Assembly: GCF_900176205.1 (NCBI RefSeq)
Contig: NZ_LT859959.1
Location: 3,307,001 to 3,371,000 of the forward strand
Length of the DNA stretch: 64,000 bases
Reading direction: 5' to 3'
Source of the DNA: Bradyrhizobium sp. ORS 285
GTDB lineage: Bacteria > Pseudomonadota > Alphaproteobacteria > Rhizobiales > Xanthobacteraceae
Position numbers and translations under genes: made by a program. The notes under the pieces are model-generated. The model was not told the origin of the DNA, made no database searches, and saw only the letters and a list, made by a program, of their open reading frames with translations. Positions 17,369-28,813 of this stretch are shown piece after piece. Each line of letters opens with the position of its first letter. Position 1 is the first letter of the stretch.

Positions 17369-17938
17369 ATGAGGATGGTGTTCGGCAAGGCGCTGACCGC
17401 GACGGCGGCGCTCGCGATCGCAACGACGGCTCTGACAATTTCGGCCCTGACCACTGCGGATGCGCACGGCCCCACCCGGCGCAAGGTGCAGGAGCATGTC
17501 GAGATCAACGCCGCGCCCGCCAAGGTGTGGGCTGTCATGGGCAACTTCCAGGACATGAGCTGGCTCGGCATCGTCGACAAGACCGAGGGCGACAAGGGCA
17601 ACGAGATCGGCGCGACGCGCAAGCTGACCCTGAAGGGCGGCGCCACCGTCGACGAGGAGCTCTACAAATACGACGCCGAGAAGATGAGCTATTCGTATCG
17701 CATCACCGCCGTCGACGTGAAGGTGCTGCCGGTGACGAACTACTCGTCGACCATCGCGGTGACGCCGAGCGCCGACGGCAAGGGCAGCGTGGTCGAATGG
17801 ACCGGCGCCTTCTACCGCGGCTTCCCCAACAACGACCCGCCGCCGGAGCTCAGCGACGAGGCCGCTGTGAATGCGGTGAGCGGCTTGTACAAGGGCGGGC
17901 TCGAAGGCCTGAAGAAGAAGGTGGAGAGCGGGAGCTGA
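17369..17938 (+). CDS. Secreted SRPBCC (START-like) protein
   Basis: A 189-residue exported protein: a long signal peptide with 'ATAALAIATTALTISALTTADA' and then a single SRPBCC domain. Typical polyketide-cyclase/START features are 'VQEHVEINAAPAKVWAVMGN' at the start and 'VVEWTGAFYRGFPNND' near the end. Such domains form a deep ligand pocket; a periplasmic location is unusual for the family. GAGGAAA precedes the ATG. Ligand and role are unknown. Confidence 0.87.
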   Translation: MRMVFGKALTATAALAIATTALTISALTTADAHGPTRRKVQEHVEINAAPAKVWAVMGNFQDMSWLGIVDKTEGDKGNEIGATRKLTLKGGATVDEELYKYDAEKMSYSYRITAVDVKVLPVTNYSSTIAVTPSADGKGSVVEWTGAFYRGFPNNDPPPELSDEAAVNAVSGLYKGGLEGLKKKVESGS

Positions 17939-17991
17939 CCTGACAGAGTGACAGTGATGAATCACTCGTGTCTCCCAGCAAGCGCTGTGCT

Positions 17992-18167
17992 CCCTCTCCC
18001 CGTTCTTCACGGGGAGAGGGTTGGGGTGAGGGGCGTCCGCACGGGAAGTGTTCGCGACCTGACGTATGATCCCGCGTTCAGATTGCGTCGAACATGCAAT
18101 CCGGGTGAAGAGGACTCTTCAAACACCGGACTCGCGGAGAGTCCCCCTCACCCCAACCCTCTCCCCG
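17992..18167. repeat. Inverted pair of palindromic intergenic repeat elements
   Basis: A hairpin at 17992-18020 (CCCTCTCCCCG / CGGGGAGAGGG) is extended to the right by GTTGGGGTGAGGGG. The 24-base stretch 18010-18033 recurs as a perfect inverted copy at 18144-18167, about 110 bases away. This GC-rich CTCTCCCC...GGGGAGAGG element is a familiar Bradyrhizobium intergenic palindrome. It lies in frame upstream of the YVTN gene and makes its apparent N-terminus longer than it should be. Confidence 0.8.
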
Positions 18168-18199
18168 CAAGCGGGGCGAGGGGGCGCACCGTCGATGAC

Positions 18200-19165
18200 G
18201 TGCTATCTCGGCTTCATCGGAGAGCACGACGTCTGATCTCTGGCGTTCTCGGAGCTTTTCTATTTGGCACCATCCCGCTCCACGCCGAGGAAGCTTTCGT
18301 CACCAACCAGCTCAGCGATGATCTCACCATCGTCGATCTCGCAAGCGCCAAGCCCGTGGCCACGATTCCGATCGGCGGCAAGCCGGCCGGTGTCGCCGTC
18401 GCCGCCGACGGCCGCTTCGCCTATGTCGCGAGCCCCGATGACAAGGCGGTCAGCGTCATTGATGCGGTCGCGCGAAAGGTCATAGGCCGCGTCGAGGTCG
18501 GCGGTGGGCCGCTCGGGATCGCGGTGGCGCCTGACGGAGTGACGGTCTACGTCGCCGACTGGTACAACGCGGCGATCCGGGTGATCGATGCGAAGACGCT
18601 GACAGTCACCGGCAGCATCGCGGTCGGCGCCTCGCCCTCGGGGCTCGCGCTGACGCCCGACGGCAAGCTGCTGCTGTCAGCGGATCGCGACGACGACATG
18701 GTCTCGGTGATCGACGCCGCCACGCGGCAGCGGCTCAAGACCATCAAGGTGGGCACCCGGCCGTTCGGCGTCACCATCGACGCCGAGGGCAAGCGCGCCT
18801 ACACGGCCAATGTCGGCTCCAACGACGTCTCGGTGATCGATCTTGCCGACGGCCGTGAGATCGGCCGCATCAAGACCGGCCTGCGGCCCTATGCCGTGGC
18901 GCTGGCACAGGGCAGGGGCTTCGTCACCGATCAGTATGACGGCACGGTGAGCGTGTTCGATATCGCCAGCCTGCAGCCGATCAAGCGCATCACCGTCGGC
19001 GACTATCCCGAGGGCATCGAGGCCACGGCCGATGGCCAGCGCATCATCGTCGCCAATTGGGAGAGCAACATGCTCAGCATCATCGACGTCGCGGCGCTGA
19101 AGGTGACGGCCGAGATCAAGGTCGGCGACGGCCCGCGCGCGTTCGGCGCGTTTCTGCGCAGGTGA
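18200..19165 (+). CDS. Secreted YVTN-type beta-propeller protein
   Basis: A 321-residue exported protein of the YVTN beta-propeller family. After a signal peptide ('RLISGVLGAFLFGTIPLHA') come about seven repeats of the type 'SVIDAVARKVIGRVEVGGGPLGIAVAPDG', each ending in a P-DG turn. The fold is used by quinoprotein-like and cell-surface proteins. The frame is open back to 17948, but that part is translated palindromic repeat, so I place the start at the GTG 18200, just before the signal peptide; there is no good ribosome site, so this is uncertain by a few codons. Confidence 0.83.
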   Translation: MLSRLHRRARRLISGVLGAFLFGTIPLHAEEAFVTNQLSDDLTIVDLASAKPVATIPIGGKPAGVAVAADGRFAYVASPDDKAVSVIDAVARKVIGRVEVGGGPLGIAVAPDGVTVYVADWYNAAIRVIDAKTLTVTGSIAVGASPSGLALTPDGKLLLSADRDDDMVSVIDAATRQRLKTIKVGTRPFGVTIDAEGKRAYTANVGSNDVSVIDLADGREIGRIKTGLRPYAVALAQGRGFVTDQYDGTVSVFDIASLQPIKRITVGDYPEGIEATADGQRIIVANWESNMLSIIDVAALKVTAEIKVGDGPRAFGAFLRR

Positions 19166-19166
19166 G

Positions 19167-19805
19167 CTACGAGCTGGCCTTCGCCACCAGCTTCTCGACG
19201 ATCTCGTCCATCCGCGTGAACACCAGCTCCGGCTGGCGGTCGCGCAGCGCCTTCTCGGCGGCATAGCCCCAGGTCACCGCGCCAAAGGCGATGCCGGCCG
19301 CGCGCGCGGCCTCGATGTCGCGGGTTTCGTCGCCGATGGCGATCGCCTCGGCCGGGGCCACGCCAATGCGCTTGACTACGCGCCTGAACTTGCGTGCCTT
19401 GCCATACAGCGCGGCCGAGCAGTCGAAGGCGGTGAACAGCGCGGCCGAGGCGCCGAGCTTCTGGCGCGCATTGGCCTCGGTGTCCGATGAGACCAGCGCC
19501 AATTGCAGCCCCGCATCGGCCAGCGTGGCCAGCGTCGTCTCGACGCCGCCAAACAGCGGGATGCTGGCGGCCTGCTCAGTCTTGAGACAGCGAATGTGCC
19601 GCGCGATCAACGGCAGCTTCCACCTGGCAACGCCGAGATGGTTCAGCACCTCTGCCGTGGAGGAATGACGCAGACGTTCGACATCCTCATCGACCACCGG
19701 CCGAAAGCGATAGCGCGCCGCGACCGTATTCACGTTGCGGCGAAACCACGGGAAGCTGTCGGCCAGGGTGCCGTCGAGATCGAAGATGACGAGAGAGTAG
19801 GGCAT
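19167..19805 (-). CDS. HAD-superfamily hydrolase (phosphoglycolate phosphatase-like)
   Basis: A 212-residue phosphatase. Motif I is 'IFDLDGTLADSFPW' (nucleophile Asp), motif II 'LVSSDT', motif III Lys in 'GKARKFRRVVKR' and motif IV 'AIGDETRDIEAARAAG'. The helical cap after motif I fits the phosphoglycolate phosphatase-like subfamily. Its stop is 1 base from the end of the convergent YVTN gene. The ATG at 19805 is the start the family alignment suggests; its ribosome site is poor. Substrate unknown. Confidence 0.9.
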   Translation of the reverse strand: MPYSLVIFDLDGTLADSFPWFRRNVNTVAARYRFRPVVDEDVERLRHSSTAEVLNHLGVARWKLPLIARHIRCLKTEQAASIPLFGGVETTLATLADAGLQLALVSSDTEANARQKLGASAALFTAFDCSAALYGKARKFRRVVKRIGVAPAEAIAIGDETRDIEAARAAGIAFGAVTWGYAAEKALRDRQPELVFTRMDEIVEKLVAKASS

Positions 19806-19999
19806 CGGACCTGAGGCGACGAGGGCGGACGTTTGACCGGCGACCATGTGAGAGACCGCGGGCCGCTTCGCACTTAGCAATGGCGGCCTCCCGCGGCAAC
19901 TGATCAGGCCGACGACACCCGGCGCGCGCTCCGGGCACGGCAACGATCCAGGGTTGAACATGTTGTGATGTGCGCGTCGGGGGGAGATGGCCTAGGGTG

Positions 20000-20030
20000 A
20001 TGAAGCGACGGACGGAGTCCGTCGCTTCAT
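20000..20030. repeat. Perfect 14-base inverted repeat upstream of the lipase gene
   Basis: ATGAAGCGACGGAC, a 3-base loop GGA, then GTCCGTCGCTTCAT. It is followed by an AT-rich tract TTGATTTGAATTATTTG. It looks like a rho-independent terminator for plus-strand transcription, but no plus-strand gene ends upstream, so it could be a leader attenuator or an operator for the lipase. Confidence 0.75.
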
Positions 20031-20074
20031 TTGATTTGAATTATTTGTATCATTCAACAGCAGCGAGATTTCAG

Positions 20075-21070
20075 ATGCCGTTCAACAAATTTGCAGCCGC
20101 CTATCTGTCCTACTTCGCCTATATCGATGACGCGCTCGACGTCGTTCAGGCCAGCGACTTCGCGACCTTCCTGCAGAAGATCCCCGCCGGCCCGGCCAAC
20201 GGACCCTGGTCCTTGTGCTGGGGCCCGGCCGTGAATGATGGCGTGCTCGCCTATGTCGCGAAGGGCGCCGACGGCAGCTACGCACTGGCGTTTCGCGGCA
20301 CCGATGTCGACGGCTCGGTGTCGGCGGCGTTCGAGAATGTCGGCGCCGACCTCGAGGCGTTCTTCATGGTGCCGTTCCTGTATCCGCAGCAGCCGTCACT
20401 GCCGGCCGCGTCGCAGCCGCAGATCTCGTCGGGTCTCAACGGCGCGCTGGCGCTGGCCATCGGGCTGACCGATCCGGCGACCGACATCTCGCTGCTGGAT
20501 TATCTGCGCAGTCTCGCCAAGGCCGCTCCGCTCGATCTGATCGTGACCGGGCACAGCCTCGGCGGCGCGCTCGCTGTGGCGGCGACCGCCTGGCTGCAGG
20601 ATCAGCTGCCGAAGGCCGGTGCTGTCTCCTACACGCTGTGGCCGCACACGTTTGCATCCCCGACGATGTGGAACGCTGCGTTTGCAAGCGATTTCGCGAG
20701 CTTTACCTACTACGCCGCCGTCAACAAATACGACGCGGTGCCGATGGGCTGGGCTGATCTCGCCACCTTGCAGACGACCTATCCGGCGCCGGGGCCGAGC
20801 CTCGAAGATACGGATACGCTGCTCTATGTCGGCATCTTGGCCCTGGAGCCCGTCGCTGCCAAGCTCGGCTACACCAAGATCGTGCCGAGCAATCCCGATG
20901 TGTTCGCGGCGACGCTGCAGTCGGTGCCGACATGGACCGACGAGGCCGGCCTGATGCATTCGATGCAGGACGTATATTTCCAGCACGTGATCGGAACGGT
21001 CGGCCCGGATCTGCCGGGTACCAGCACGACCGGCGTGGCGCGGCCGCGTGCGGTGGCTGTGGCGGCCTAA
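20075..21070 (+). CDS. Class 3 (lipase/esterase) family protein
   Basis: A 331-residue alpha/beta hydrolase of lipase class 3. The nucleophile elbow is 'LIVTGHSLGGALAVAA' and the oxyanion/first conserved block is 'YALAFRGTDVDGSV'. The probable acid and His residues are in the C-terminal third ('NKYDAVPMGW', 'LMHSMQDVYFQHVIG'). No signal peptide is visible. The ATG at 20075 is used because an earlier in-frame ATG at 20000 lies inside a perfect hairpin and would be occluded. Target lipid unknown. Confidence 0.88.
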   Translation: MPFNKFAAAYLSYFAYIDDALDVVQASDFATFLQKIPAGPANGPWSLCWGPAVNDGVLAYVAKGADGSYALAFRGTDVDGSVSAAFENVGADLEAFFMVPFLYPQQPSLPAASQPQISSGLNGALALAIGLTDPATDISLLDYLRSLAKAAPLDLIVTGHSLGGALAVAATAWLQDQLPKAGAVSYTLWPHTFASPTMWNAAFASDFASFTYYAAVNKYDAVPMGWADLATLQTTYPAPGPSLEDTDTLLYVGILALEPVAAKLGYTKIVPSNPDVFAATLQSVPTWTDEAGLMHSMQDVYFQHVIGTVGPDLPGTSTTGVARPRAVAVAA

Positions 21071-21166
21071 AGCGCGATGAGATCAGGATGAATCTTCATC
21101 GCGCTTTAGGTTATTGTTTGCGCATGATCTTTTCGGAAAACCGCTGCGCACTTTTCCGGATCATGC
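21069..21166. repeat. Composite palindromic repeat after the lipase gene
   Basis: Two hairpins in series: AAAGCGCGATGA (21069-21080) with TCATCGCGCTTT (21096-21107), and GCATGATC...CGGAAAA with TTTTCCG...GATCATGC (21122-21166). I recognise this pair as a repeat found between genes in many Rhizobiales. The first hairpin overlaps the lipase stop and can act as its terminator. Confidence 0.8.
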
Positions 21167-21376
21167 TTTAGTGCGATCGCTGCGGCGGCGCGGGCGAAGA
21201 TTGTGGAGGCGCGATGCGGACGGCGTGTCGCGCCTTTTTCCATGCGTGTCGATCGACGGCTGCAAGGGGATGAAGCGATCTCGCCGATCACGTTTGCATC
21301 ACGGCTTTTGTGAGGGTGCGCTGCGGAACGGTGCCGCAATGCGGCCGTTGACCCGCACGAAAGCAAGGAGAACAAC

Positions 21377-21679
21377 ATGCAACGCACGATCAAGATGGCG
21401 GCGCTCGCCGCGGCAACCCTCGTCATCGGTACCGCCGCCGCGTCCGCGCAGGGCTATGCCCGCTACAACGATTCGATGGCCTTCGTGCCGCCGGCGCAGA
21501 GCTATGATTCCGAGCCGGTCTATGGCGCCGTGCAGGCACCGGCCTACGCACCGGGTCCGGCGGCCTGGGGCCGCGGCTTCAACGGCACCAACCATCCGAC
21601 TCCGGGCTCGACCCAGGGCGATGTCGGCCCGCAGGGCAACAACAACGGCACGCAGACCGGCATCTATCGCCAGTGGTAA
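21377..21679 (+). CDS. Small secreted protein with 'NGTNHPTP' C-terminal motif, copy 1
   Basis: A 100-residue exported protein with signal peptide 'MAALAAATLVIGTAAASAQG'. The mature part is Tyr/Pro-rich and ends in 'GFNGTNHPTPGSTQGDVGP' then 'GNNNGTQTGIYRQW'. The same C-terminal block occurs in the next gene, so the two are tandem paralogs. AAGGAG lies upstream of the ATG. Small alphaproteobacterial proteins with this ending are uncharacterised; a cell-envelope role is a guess. Confidence 0.85.
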   Translation: MQRTIKMAALAAATLVIGTAAASAQGYARYNDSMAFVPPAQSYDSEPVYGAVQAPAYAPGPAAWGRGFNGTNHPTPGSTQGDVGPQGNNNGTQTGIYRQW

Positions 21680-21716
21680 CAGCATCGCCGCCTTAATGGC
21701 GTCGGTGTGAGTTCAG

Positions 21717-21750
21717 CAAACCCGTCGCTCGGACACGAGCGGCGGGTTTG
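21717..21750 (+). terminator. Terminator after secreted protein copy 1
   Basis: Arms CAAACCCGTCGCTC / GAGCGGCGGGTTTG with a six-base loop, one G-T pair, 38 bases past the stop. Nearly the same hairpin core follows copy 2. Confidence 0.85.
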
Positions 21751-21918
21751 TTGCGCCTGAACGGACGAGCACGTCTGAACGGAGGAGTGGGCGGATTACG
21801 GCCTCGCTCGAATGTGAGCGCCGCGTTGTGTCGCACAATTGTTGGAGCGACCACCGGAACCTCCTCTGCGGTGCCGTCGTTTGTTCCCCGATTCAATTAG
21901 GAACAACGGAGCAAGTTC

Positions 21919-22242
21919 ATGCGCATGATCACGATGGCCGCGCTGGCTGCGGCGACGGTGGTGACGGGCACGGTCGGCGCCACGGCCGGCGAATACGGCC
22001 CGGGCGGCTACGGCTATGGCGGCCAGACCACCAGCACCTATGCCTACCGCGACTCCTTCGCCTGGGCGCCGGCCCCAGTCTACGAGGAAGGCTACGTCGC
22101 CGTCGCACCCGGCCCCTATGCCGGCCCGGGCTGGGGCGCCGGCTACAACGGCACCAACCACCCGACCCCGAGCTCAACCCAGGGCGACGTCGGCCCGTGG
22201 GGCAACAACAATGGGACGCGTAGCGGATATTATCGGTGGTGA
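21919..22242 (+). CDS. Small secreted protein with 'NGTNHPTP' C-terminal motif, copy 2
   Basis: A 107-residue paralog of the preceding gene. Signal peptide 'MAALAAATVVTGTVGATAG', a Gly/Tyr-rich middle ('GPGGYGYGGQTTSTYAYRDS'), then 'GYNGTNHPTPSSTQGDVGP' and 'GNNNGTRSGYYRW'. The signal peptides and C-termini match copy 1 while the middles differ. It ends 24 bases before its own terminator, which resembles that of copy 1. Function unknown. Confidence 0.85.
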   Translation: MRMITMAALAAATVVTGTVGATAGEYGPGGYGYGGQTTSTYAYRDSFAWAPAPVYEEGYVAVAPGPYAGPGWGAGYNGTNHPTPSSTQGDVGPWGNNNGTRSGYYRW

Positions 22243-22266
22243 GTTGAGCTTGTAGAGCAACGATCG

Positions 22267-22296
22267 AGCCCGTCGCTCTTGGCTGAGCGGCGGGCT
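22267..22296 (+). terminator. Terminator after secreted protein copy 2
   Basis: Arms AGCCCGTCGCTC / GAGCGGCGGGCT with a six-base loop and one G-T pair; followed by TTCCGTTTG. Confidence 0.82.
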
Positions 22297-22326
22297 TCCG
22301 TTTGAGGCGACGGCTGCCGCCCCGAC

Positions 22327-22402
22327 CGTCATTGCGAGCGCAGCGAAGCAATCCAGACCCTTGCGCTCTGCCCTGGATTGCTTCGCTGCGCTCGCAATGA
22401 CG
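22327..22402. repeat. Perfect 30-base inverted repeat
   Basis: Two 30-base arms (22327-22356 and 22373-22402) are exact inverted copies around a 16-base loop. The arm contains CATTGCGAGCGCAGCGAAGC, which I recognise as a very common Bradyrhizobium intergenic palindrome. It lies between convergent genes (secreted protein copy 2 and uvrA). Confidence 0.88.
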
Positions 22403-22426
22403 GCGTAACTAACATCCATTGTCCGC

Positions 22427-22509
22427 GTAGCCGGATGAGCCCAGCGATATCCGGGGTCATCGCCGACGTCCGAGGAGAACCCGGAGTCGCTATCGCTCAT
22501 CCGGGCTAC
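22427..22509. repeat. Imperfect long palindrome
   Basis: GTAGCCGGATGAGC at the left is mirrored by GCTCATCCGGGCTAC at the right, with partly complementary GCGATATCCGGG and CCCGGAGTCGCTATCGC inside. It is another dispersed-repeat type and ends a few bases before the uvrA stop, where it may serve as terminator. Confidence 0.7.
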
Positions 22510-22516
22510 GGCTGCG

Positions 22517-25579
<3,063 letters not shown>

Positions 25580-25671
25580 GACGATTGTCCCACGGCGCAG
25601 GGCTGCGCCATCGTTGCAGGCGCGTTCTGCCGGAAGCCGGCCCTCGGACGCCAGGGGGAAAGGTATCGTCG

Positions 25672-25686
25672 GAACGTAGGAAGAAC
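25672..25686. promoter_or_regulatory. LexA (SOS) box upstream of uvrA
   Basis: GAACGTAGGAAGAAC fits the alphaproteobacterial SOS box GAAC-N7-GAAC exactly. It lies 93-107 bases upstream of the uvrA start, so uvrA is predicted to be repressed by LexA and induced by DNA damage. Confidence 0.88.
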
Positions 25687-25820
25687 GGGCCCGGATTTCC
25701 AGTGCCCCGAGCGAATCATCAACAATGCGCTCGCGACATGGCAGCGAGTGGCAGGAGCGGAACCGCTCCGCAATTGGCGGGGGCGGCCGGGCGATCGATC
25801 GGGAAGCGGATTCGACAAAG

Positions 25821-25849
25821 AAAAAACCTCCGCCCTTGTGGAGCGGAGG
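25821..25849 (-). terminator. Terminator of outer membrane protein gene 1
   Basis: Arms CCTCCGC / GCGGAGG followed on the minus strand by TTTTTT. Confidence 0.85.
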
Positions 25850-25878
25850 CCTGTGCGTTGGCCCGAAGGCCGCAGTTC

Positions 25879-26532
25879 TTAGAAGTGGTAGTTCACGCCG
25901 ACCTGAACGCTGTGCAGGTTCAGGTTGCCGGTCGGCAGAGCGCCGTTGAAGTAGGTCTTGCCGTCGAAGCTCTTGTAGAGGTACTCGGCCTTGACCGACC
26001 ACTTCGGAGCGAACATCACCTCGACGCCGCCGCCGGCGGTCCAGCCGCTCAGGAACTGCGAGTCGGAGACGCTGACGCCCAGCGCCGAGAGGCTGATCTT
26101 GTTGTTGGCCCAGGCGTAACCACCGGTGCCGTACACCAGCACGGTGTTGAAGGCATAGCCGATGCGGCCGCGGACCGTACCCGTCGCGTCGATCTTGCTG
26201 CCGACGGCAACAGCACCGAAGCCCGGAACAACGCCACCGACCGAGTCCTTGATGTCGGCCCAGGCAGCGTCGGCCTCAACGCCGAACACCCACGCGCCGG
26301 TCTGCCAGTTGTAGCCGGCGGTGCCGCCCGCGAAACCACCCTTCGGGCTCAGGATGCCGCCGTTGTCCGTGGTCGCGTAACCGCCCATGCCGCCGAGGTA
26401 GAAGCCACCCCAGGTCGGAACCGGCGCGAGAACCGGGGCCTTGGTGTAGGTCGGACGCGCGGCAAGATCGGCAGCGGCAGCGGGAGCAGCCAGGGCGGCC
26501 AGGGCCACGGTCGCAAGCAGGATCTTCTTCAT
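25879..26532 (-). CDS. Outer membrane beta-barrel protein 1 of 5 (Omp25/Omp31 type)
   Basis: A 217-residue outer membrane protein: signal peptide '[16 protein letters not shown]', mature N-terminus '[13 protein letters not shown]', the family block '[18 protein letters not shown]', amphipathic beta strands and a C-terminal aromatic 'VQVGVNYHF' ending in Phe as barrel insertion signal. It is an eight-stranded barrel of the OmpA-like beta-barrel (RopB/Omp25) class. GGAGAC lies before the ATG and a terminator follows, so it is its own transcription unit. It has no Cys pair near residue 45, unlike copies 2-4. Confidence 0.92.
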   Translation of the reverse strand: MKKILLATVALAALAAPAAAADLAARPTYTKAPVLAPVPTWGGFYLGGMGGYATTDNGGILSPKGGFAGGTAGYNWQTGAWVFGVEADAAWADIKDSVGGVVPGFGAVAVGSKIDATGTVRGRIGYAFNTVLVYGTGGYAWANNKISLSALGVSVSDSQFLSGWTAGGGVEVMFAPKWSVKAEYLYKSFDGKTYFNGALPTGNLNLHSVQVGVNYHF

Positions 26533-26771
26533 TCTTGTCTCCAGTTTATTCCTCGAAGTCCGCGTCGCACCGAAGCTTTCACGCACGAAACAGACTCACC
26601 CGTTCAAGTTGACGATCACCCTATAGCCGGGTTCCGTGCGGATTACCGTCACCCTGAAGCCACACTCGCGGCCAAACCGCGTTTTTGCGGGCGGGTTCCC
26701 GAAAGCCATTGTGACTCAATTGCTTGGTTCCGGGTGTGGCCTGCGGATCAAGGTGTCATCCGGGCAACAAA

Positions 26772-26795
26772 AAAGGCCGGCTTTCGCCGGCCTTT
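26772..26795 (-). terminator. Terminator of outer membrane protein gene 2
   Basis: AAAGGCCGGC / GCCGGCCTTT with a four-base loop and a T-run on the minus strand. It is nearly the same sequence as those after genes 3 and 5. Confidence 0.9.
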
Positions 26796-26819
26796 GGGAA
26801 CTCGCGGTTGATCGGTCGA

Positions 26820-27548
26820 TCAGTATTTCGCCACGACCGGGCCACCGAAGCGGTAGTTCAGGCGGGCCGTGAACAGGTCGACATCCTGCTTGATGGTGTC
26901 GGTCTGGGTGAAGACCGCGCCGCGGAACGGGACGTTGGTGTTGCCCATGAACAGGTGGTCGTACTCGAAGCCGACCGACCATCCCGGCGCGAAGGCGTAT
27001 TCGACACCTGCGCCGACAGTGGCGCCCCACTTGTGCACGGTCGTGGTGGCCAGCACGCTGTTGATCACGCCGGAGAAGATCTCGTACTTGGTGTCGGTGA
27101 CCGCCGCGCCGCCCTTGGCGTAGATCAGGGTGTCGCCGAAGGAATAGCCGATCTGGCCGGTGAACAGGCCGAAGGCGTTGAGCTTGGTGCGGTTGCGATC
27201 GGGCGCGAACACCGGGCTGATGTTGTTGCCGGTGAGATCAGCCCAGTTGCCCTGCGCCTCCAGGCCGAACACGACCGAGTTCATCTGCCAGCGATAGCCG
27301 AACTGACCGCCGATCGTGCCGCCGGTGGCGTTGTGGCAGCCCTCGGTCGGGCCGTTCACGAGCGTCCAGCAGTTGCGGCTCGAGCCGTAGCCGCCGTTGA
27401 TGCCGAGGTAGAAGCCGCTCCAGTCGTTGATGGCAGCAATCATCGGCGGCGCCTTGGTGTACGGGCGGACGGCCATGTCGGCCGCCGAAGCGGACGTGGC
27501 GGTTGCGATGCCGACGAGAGCCGTCGTGATCACAAACAACTTCTTCAT
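26820..27548 (-). CDS. Outer membrane beta-barrel protein 2 of 5
   Basis: A 242-residue barrel: signal peptide 'FVITTALVGIATATSASA', mature start 'ADMAVRPYTKAPPMIAAIND', 'WSGFYLGINGGYGSSRNCWT' and a Cys pair ('RNCWTL' / 'EGCHN') that could form an extracellular-loop disulfide. The C-terminal block 'DLFTARLNYRFGG' is shared with copies 3 and 4. GGGGAG lies before the ATG. Ending is '...GPVVAKY', without a terminal Phe. Confidence 0.92.
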   Translation of the reverse strand: MKKLFVITTALVGIATATSASAADMAVRPYTKAPPMIAAINDWSGFYLGINGGYGSSRNCWTLVNGPTEGCHNATGGTIGGQFGYRWQMNSVVFGLEAQGNWADLTGNNISPVFAPDRNRTKLNAFGLFTGQIGYSFGDTLIYAKGGAAVTDTKYEIFSGVINSVLATTTVHKWGATVGAGVEYAFAPGWSVGFEYDHLFMGNTNVPFRGAVFTQTDTIKQDVDLFTARLNYRFGGPVVAKY

Positions 27549-27708
27549 CAAATTCTCCCCCAAGGAGTTGGAATGACAAGCGATGAAACGTTCATACACG
27601 CGGCATCCCGGAGATGCTGTAACGCACCTGCCACAGGGTGTAAAAAGCGTTATAAATCAAATATTTAACACAAAAGCGCCGCGCCGATGCCGAAGCCCTG
27701 ACACGAAA

Positions 27709-27732
27709 AAGGCCGGCGCGGGCGCCGGCCTT
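27709..27732 (-). terminator. Terminator of outer membrane protein gene 3
   Basis: Eleven-base arms AAGGCCGGCGC / GCGCCGGCCTT with a minus-strand T-run. Confidence 0.88.
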
Positions 27733-27762
27733 CAGAAGGGCTCCGAGAAGCCGCTTTTTCGC

Positions 27763-28548
27763 TTAGTAGCGGGTGCCCGCGGGGCCGCCGAATCGGTAGT
27801 TCACCCGCACCGTTGCCATGTCGATGTCCTGCTTGATGGTGTCGACGCGCGAATTCACCAGGGCAGTGGCCGGGAACGTGATGTCGCGCGAGCCCATGAA
27901 CAGGTGGTCGTATTCGACGGCGACCGACCAGTTCGGCGCAAAGCCGTACTCGACGCCGGTGCCGACGGTGCCGCCCCAGCGAGTCTCGCTGGCGGAGTCC
28001 AACTGCGTTCCGACGGCGATCGGCGCGGCTGCATTGGCGGTCCCGGTGTATTTGTTGTGCGTGACCGCGGCGCCGCCCTTCACGTACCAGAGCACGTTGC
28101 CCCAGGCGTAGCCGACCTGGCCGGTGAACAGGCCGATCGCGTCGGTCTTGGTGTTGTTGGTGATGCCGGCTGCGAGGGCTGCGGTGCTGGCTTGCGACGA
28201 TTTCAGGTCGGTCCAGTCGCCTTGAGCTTCCAGGCCGAACACCCAGCTGGCGGCCTGCCAGCGATAGCCGACCTGACCGCCGATCAGGCCGCTGCTCGCA
28301 TTGCGGCAGCCTTCGGACTGCGCCGGTGCGACGGGCACGCCGCCGACCTGATTCAGCGTCCAGCAATTGCGGCTCCAATCGGCGCCGCCGTTGATGCCGA
28401 GATAGAAGCCGGCCCAGCTCGGCAGCGGCGCGACATAGGCCGGCGGCGGCGCCTTGCCATACGGACGCGTCGCGAAGTCGGCGGCCGATGCCGGAGCCAG
28501 TCCGAGCAAGGCCGCACCGGCAGTCACGATCAAGGTAGTCTTCTGCAT
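27763..28548 (-). CDS. Outer membrane beta-barrel protein 3 of 5
   Basis: A 261-residue barrel: signal peptide 'LIVTAGAALLGLAPASA', mature 'ADFATRPYGKAPPPAYVAPL', 'WAGFYLGINGGADWSRNCWT', a matching cysteine in 'EGCRNASSG', and ending 'MATVRVNYRFGGPAGTRY'. It shares the cysteine pair and the terminal block with copies 2 and 4 and is closest to them. GGGGAGAG lies upstream of the ATG. Probably surface-exposed; permeability not known. Confidence 0.92.
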   Translation of the reverse strand: MQKTTLIVTAGAALLGLAPASAADFATRPYGKAPPPAYVAPLPSWAGFYLGINGGADWSRNCWTLNQVGGVPVAPAQSEGCRNASSGLIGGQVGYRWQAASWVFGLEAQGDWTDLKSSQASTAALAAGITNNTKTDAIGLFTGQVGYAWGNVLWYVKGGAAVTHNKYTGTANAAAPIAVGTQLDSASETRWGGTVGTGVEYGFAPNWSVAVEYDHLFMGSRDITFPATALVNSRVDTIKQDIDMATVRVNYRFGGPAGTRY

Positions 28549-28813
28549 TGGTTCTCTCCCCAGTCCCAGAACGAGTCCCGCCGGATCCCTCCGATCCGGC
28601 CGCGTGTCGTTTGTCGCTGGTTGTAGGAGAGAGTGATTTCTAAAGCGGTGATGGCCGAGCAGGCGCGGCCAGATGTATCGATCGTGCTTAAGCGGACGTA
28701 AATGACGCCGCGACCGAGGCGGGATGACGCCGGGCAGGGCGCGCGAGACAAGGCTCGCGGGCCATCGAGCGTTCGCAGAAAGCCGGCGGACGGGACGTCG
28801 TGCGCCCGCGCGC

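Noticed and set aside
20000..20074. Lipase start at the ATG 20000
   Set aside because: That ATG is the first base of a perfect 14-base hairpin and the extra residues are not lipase-like.
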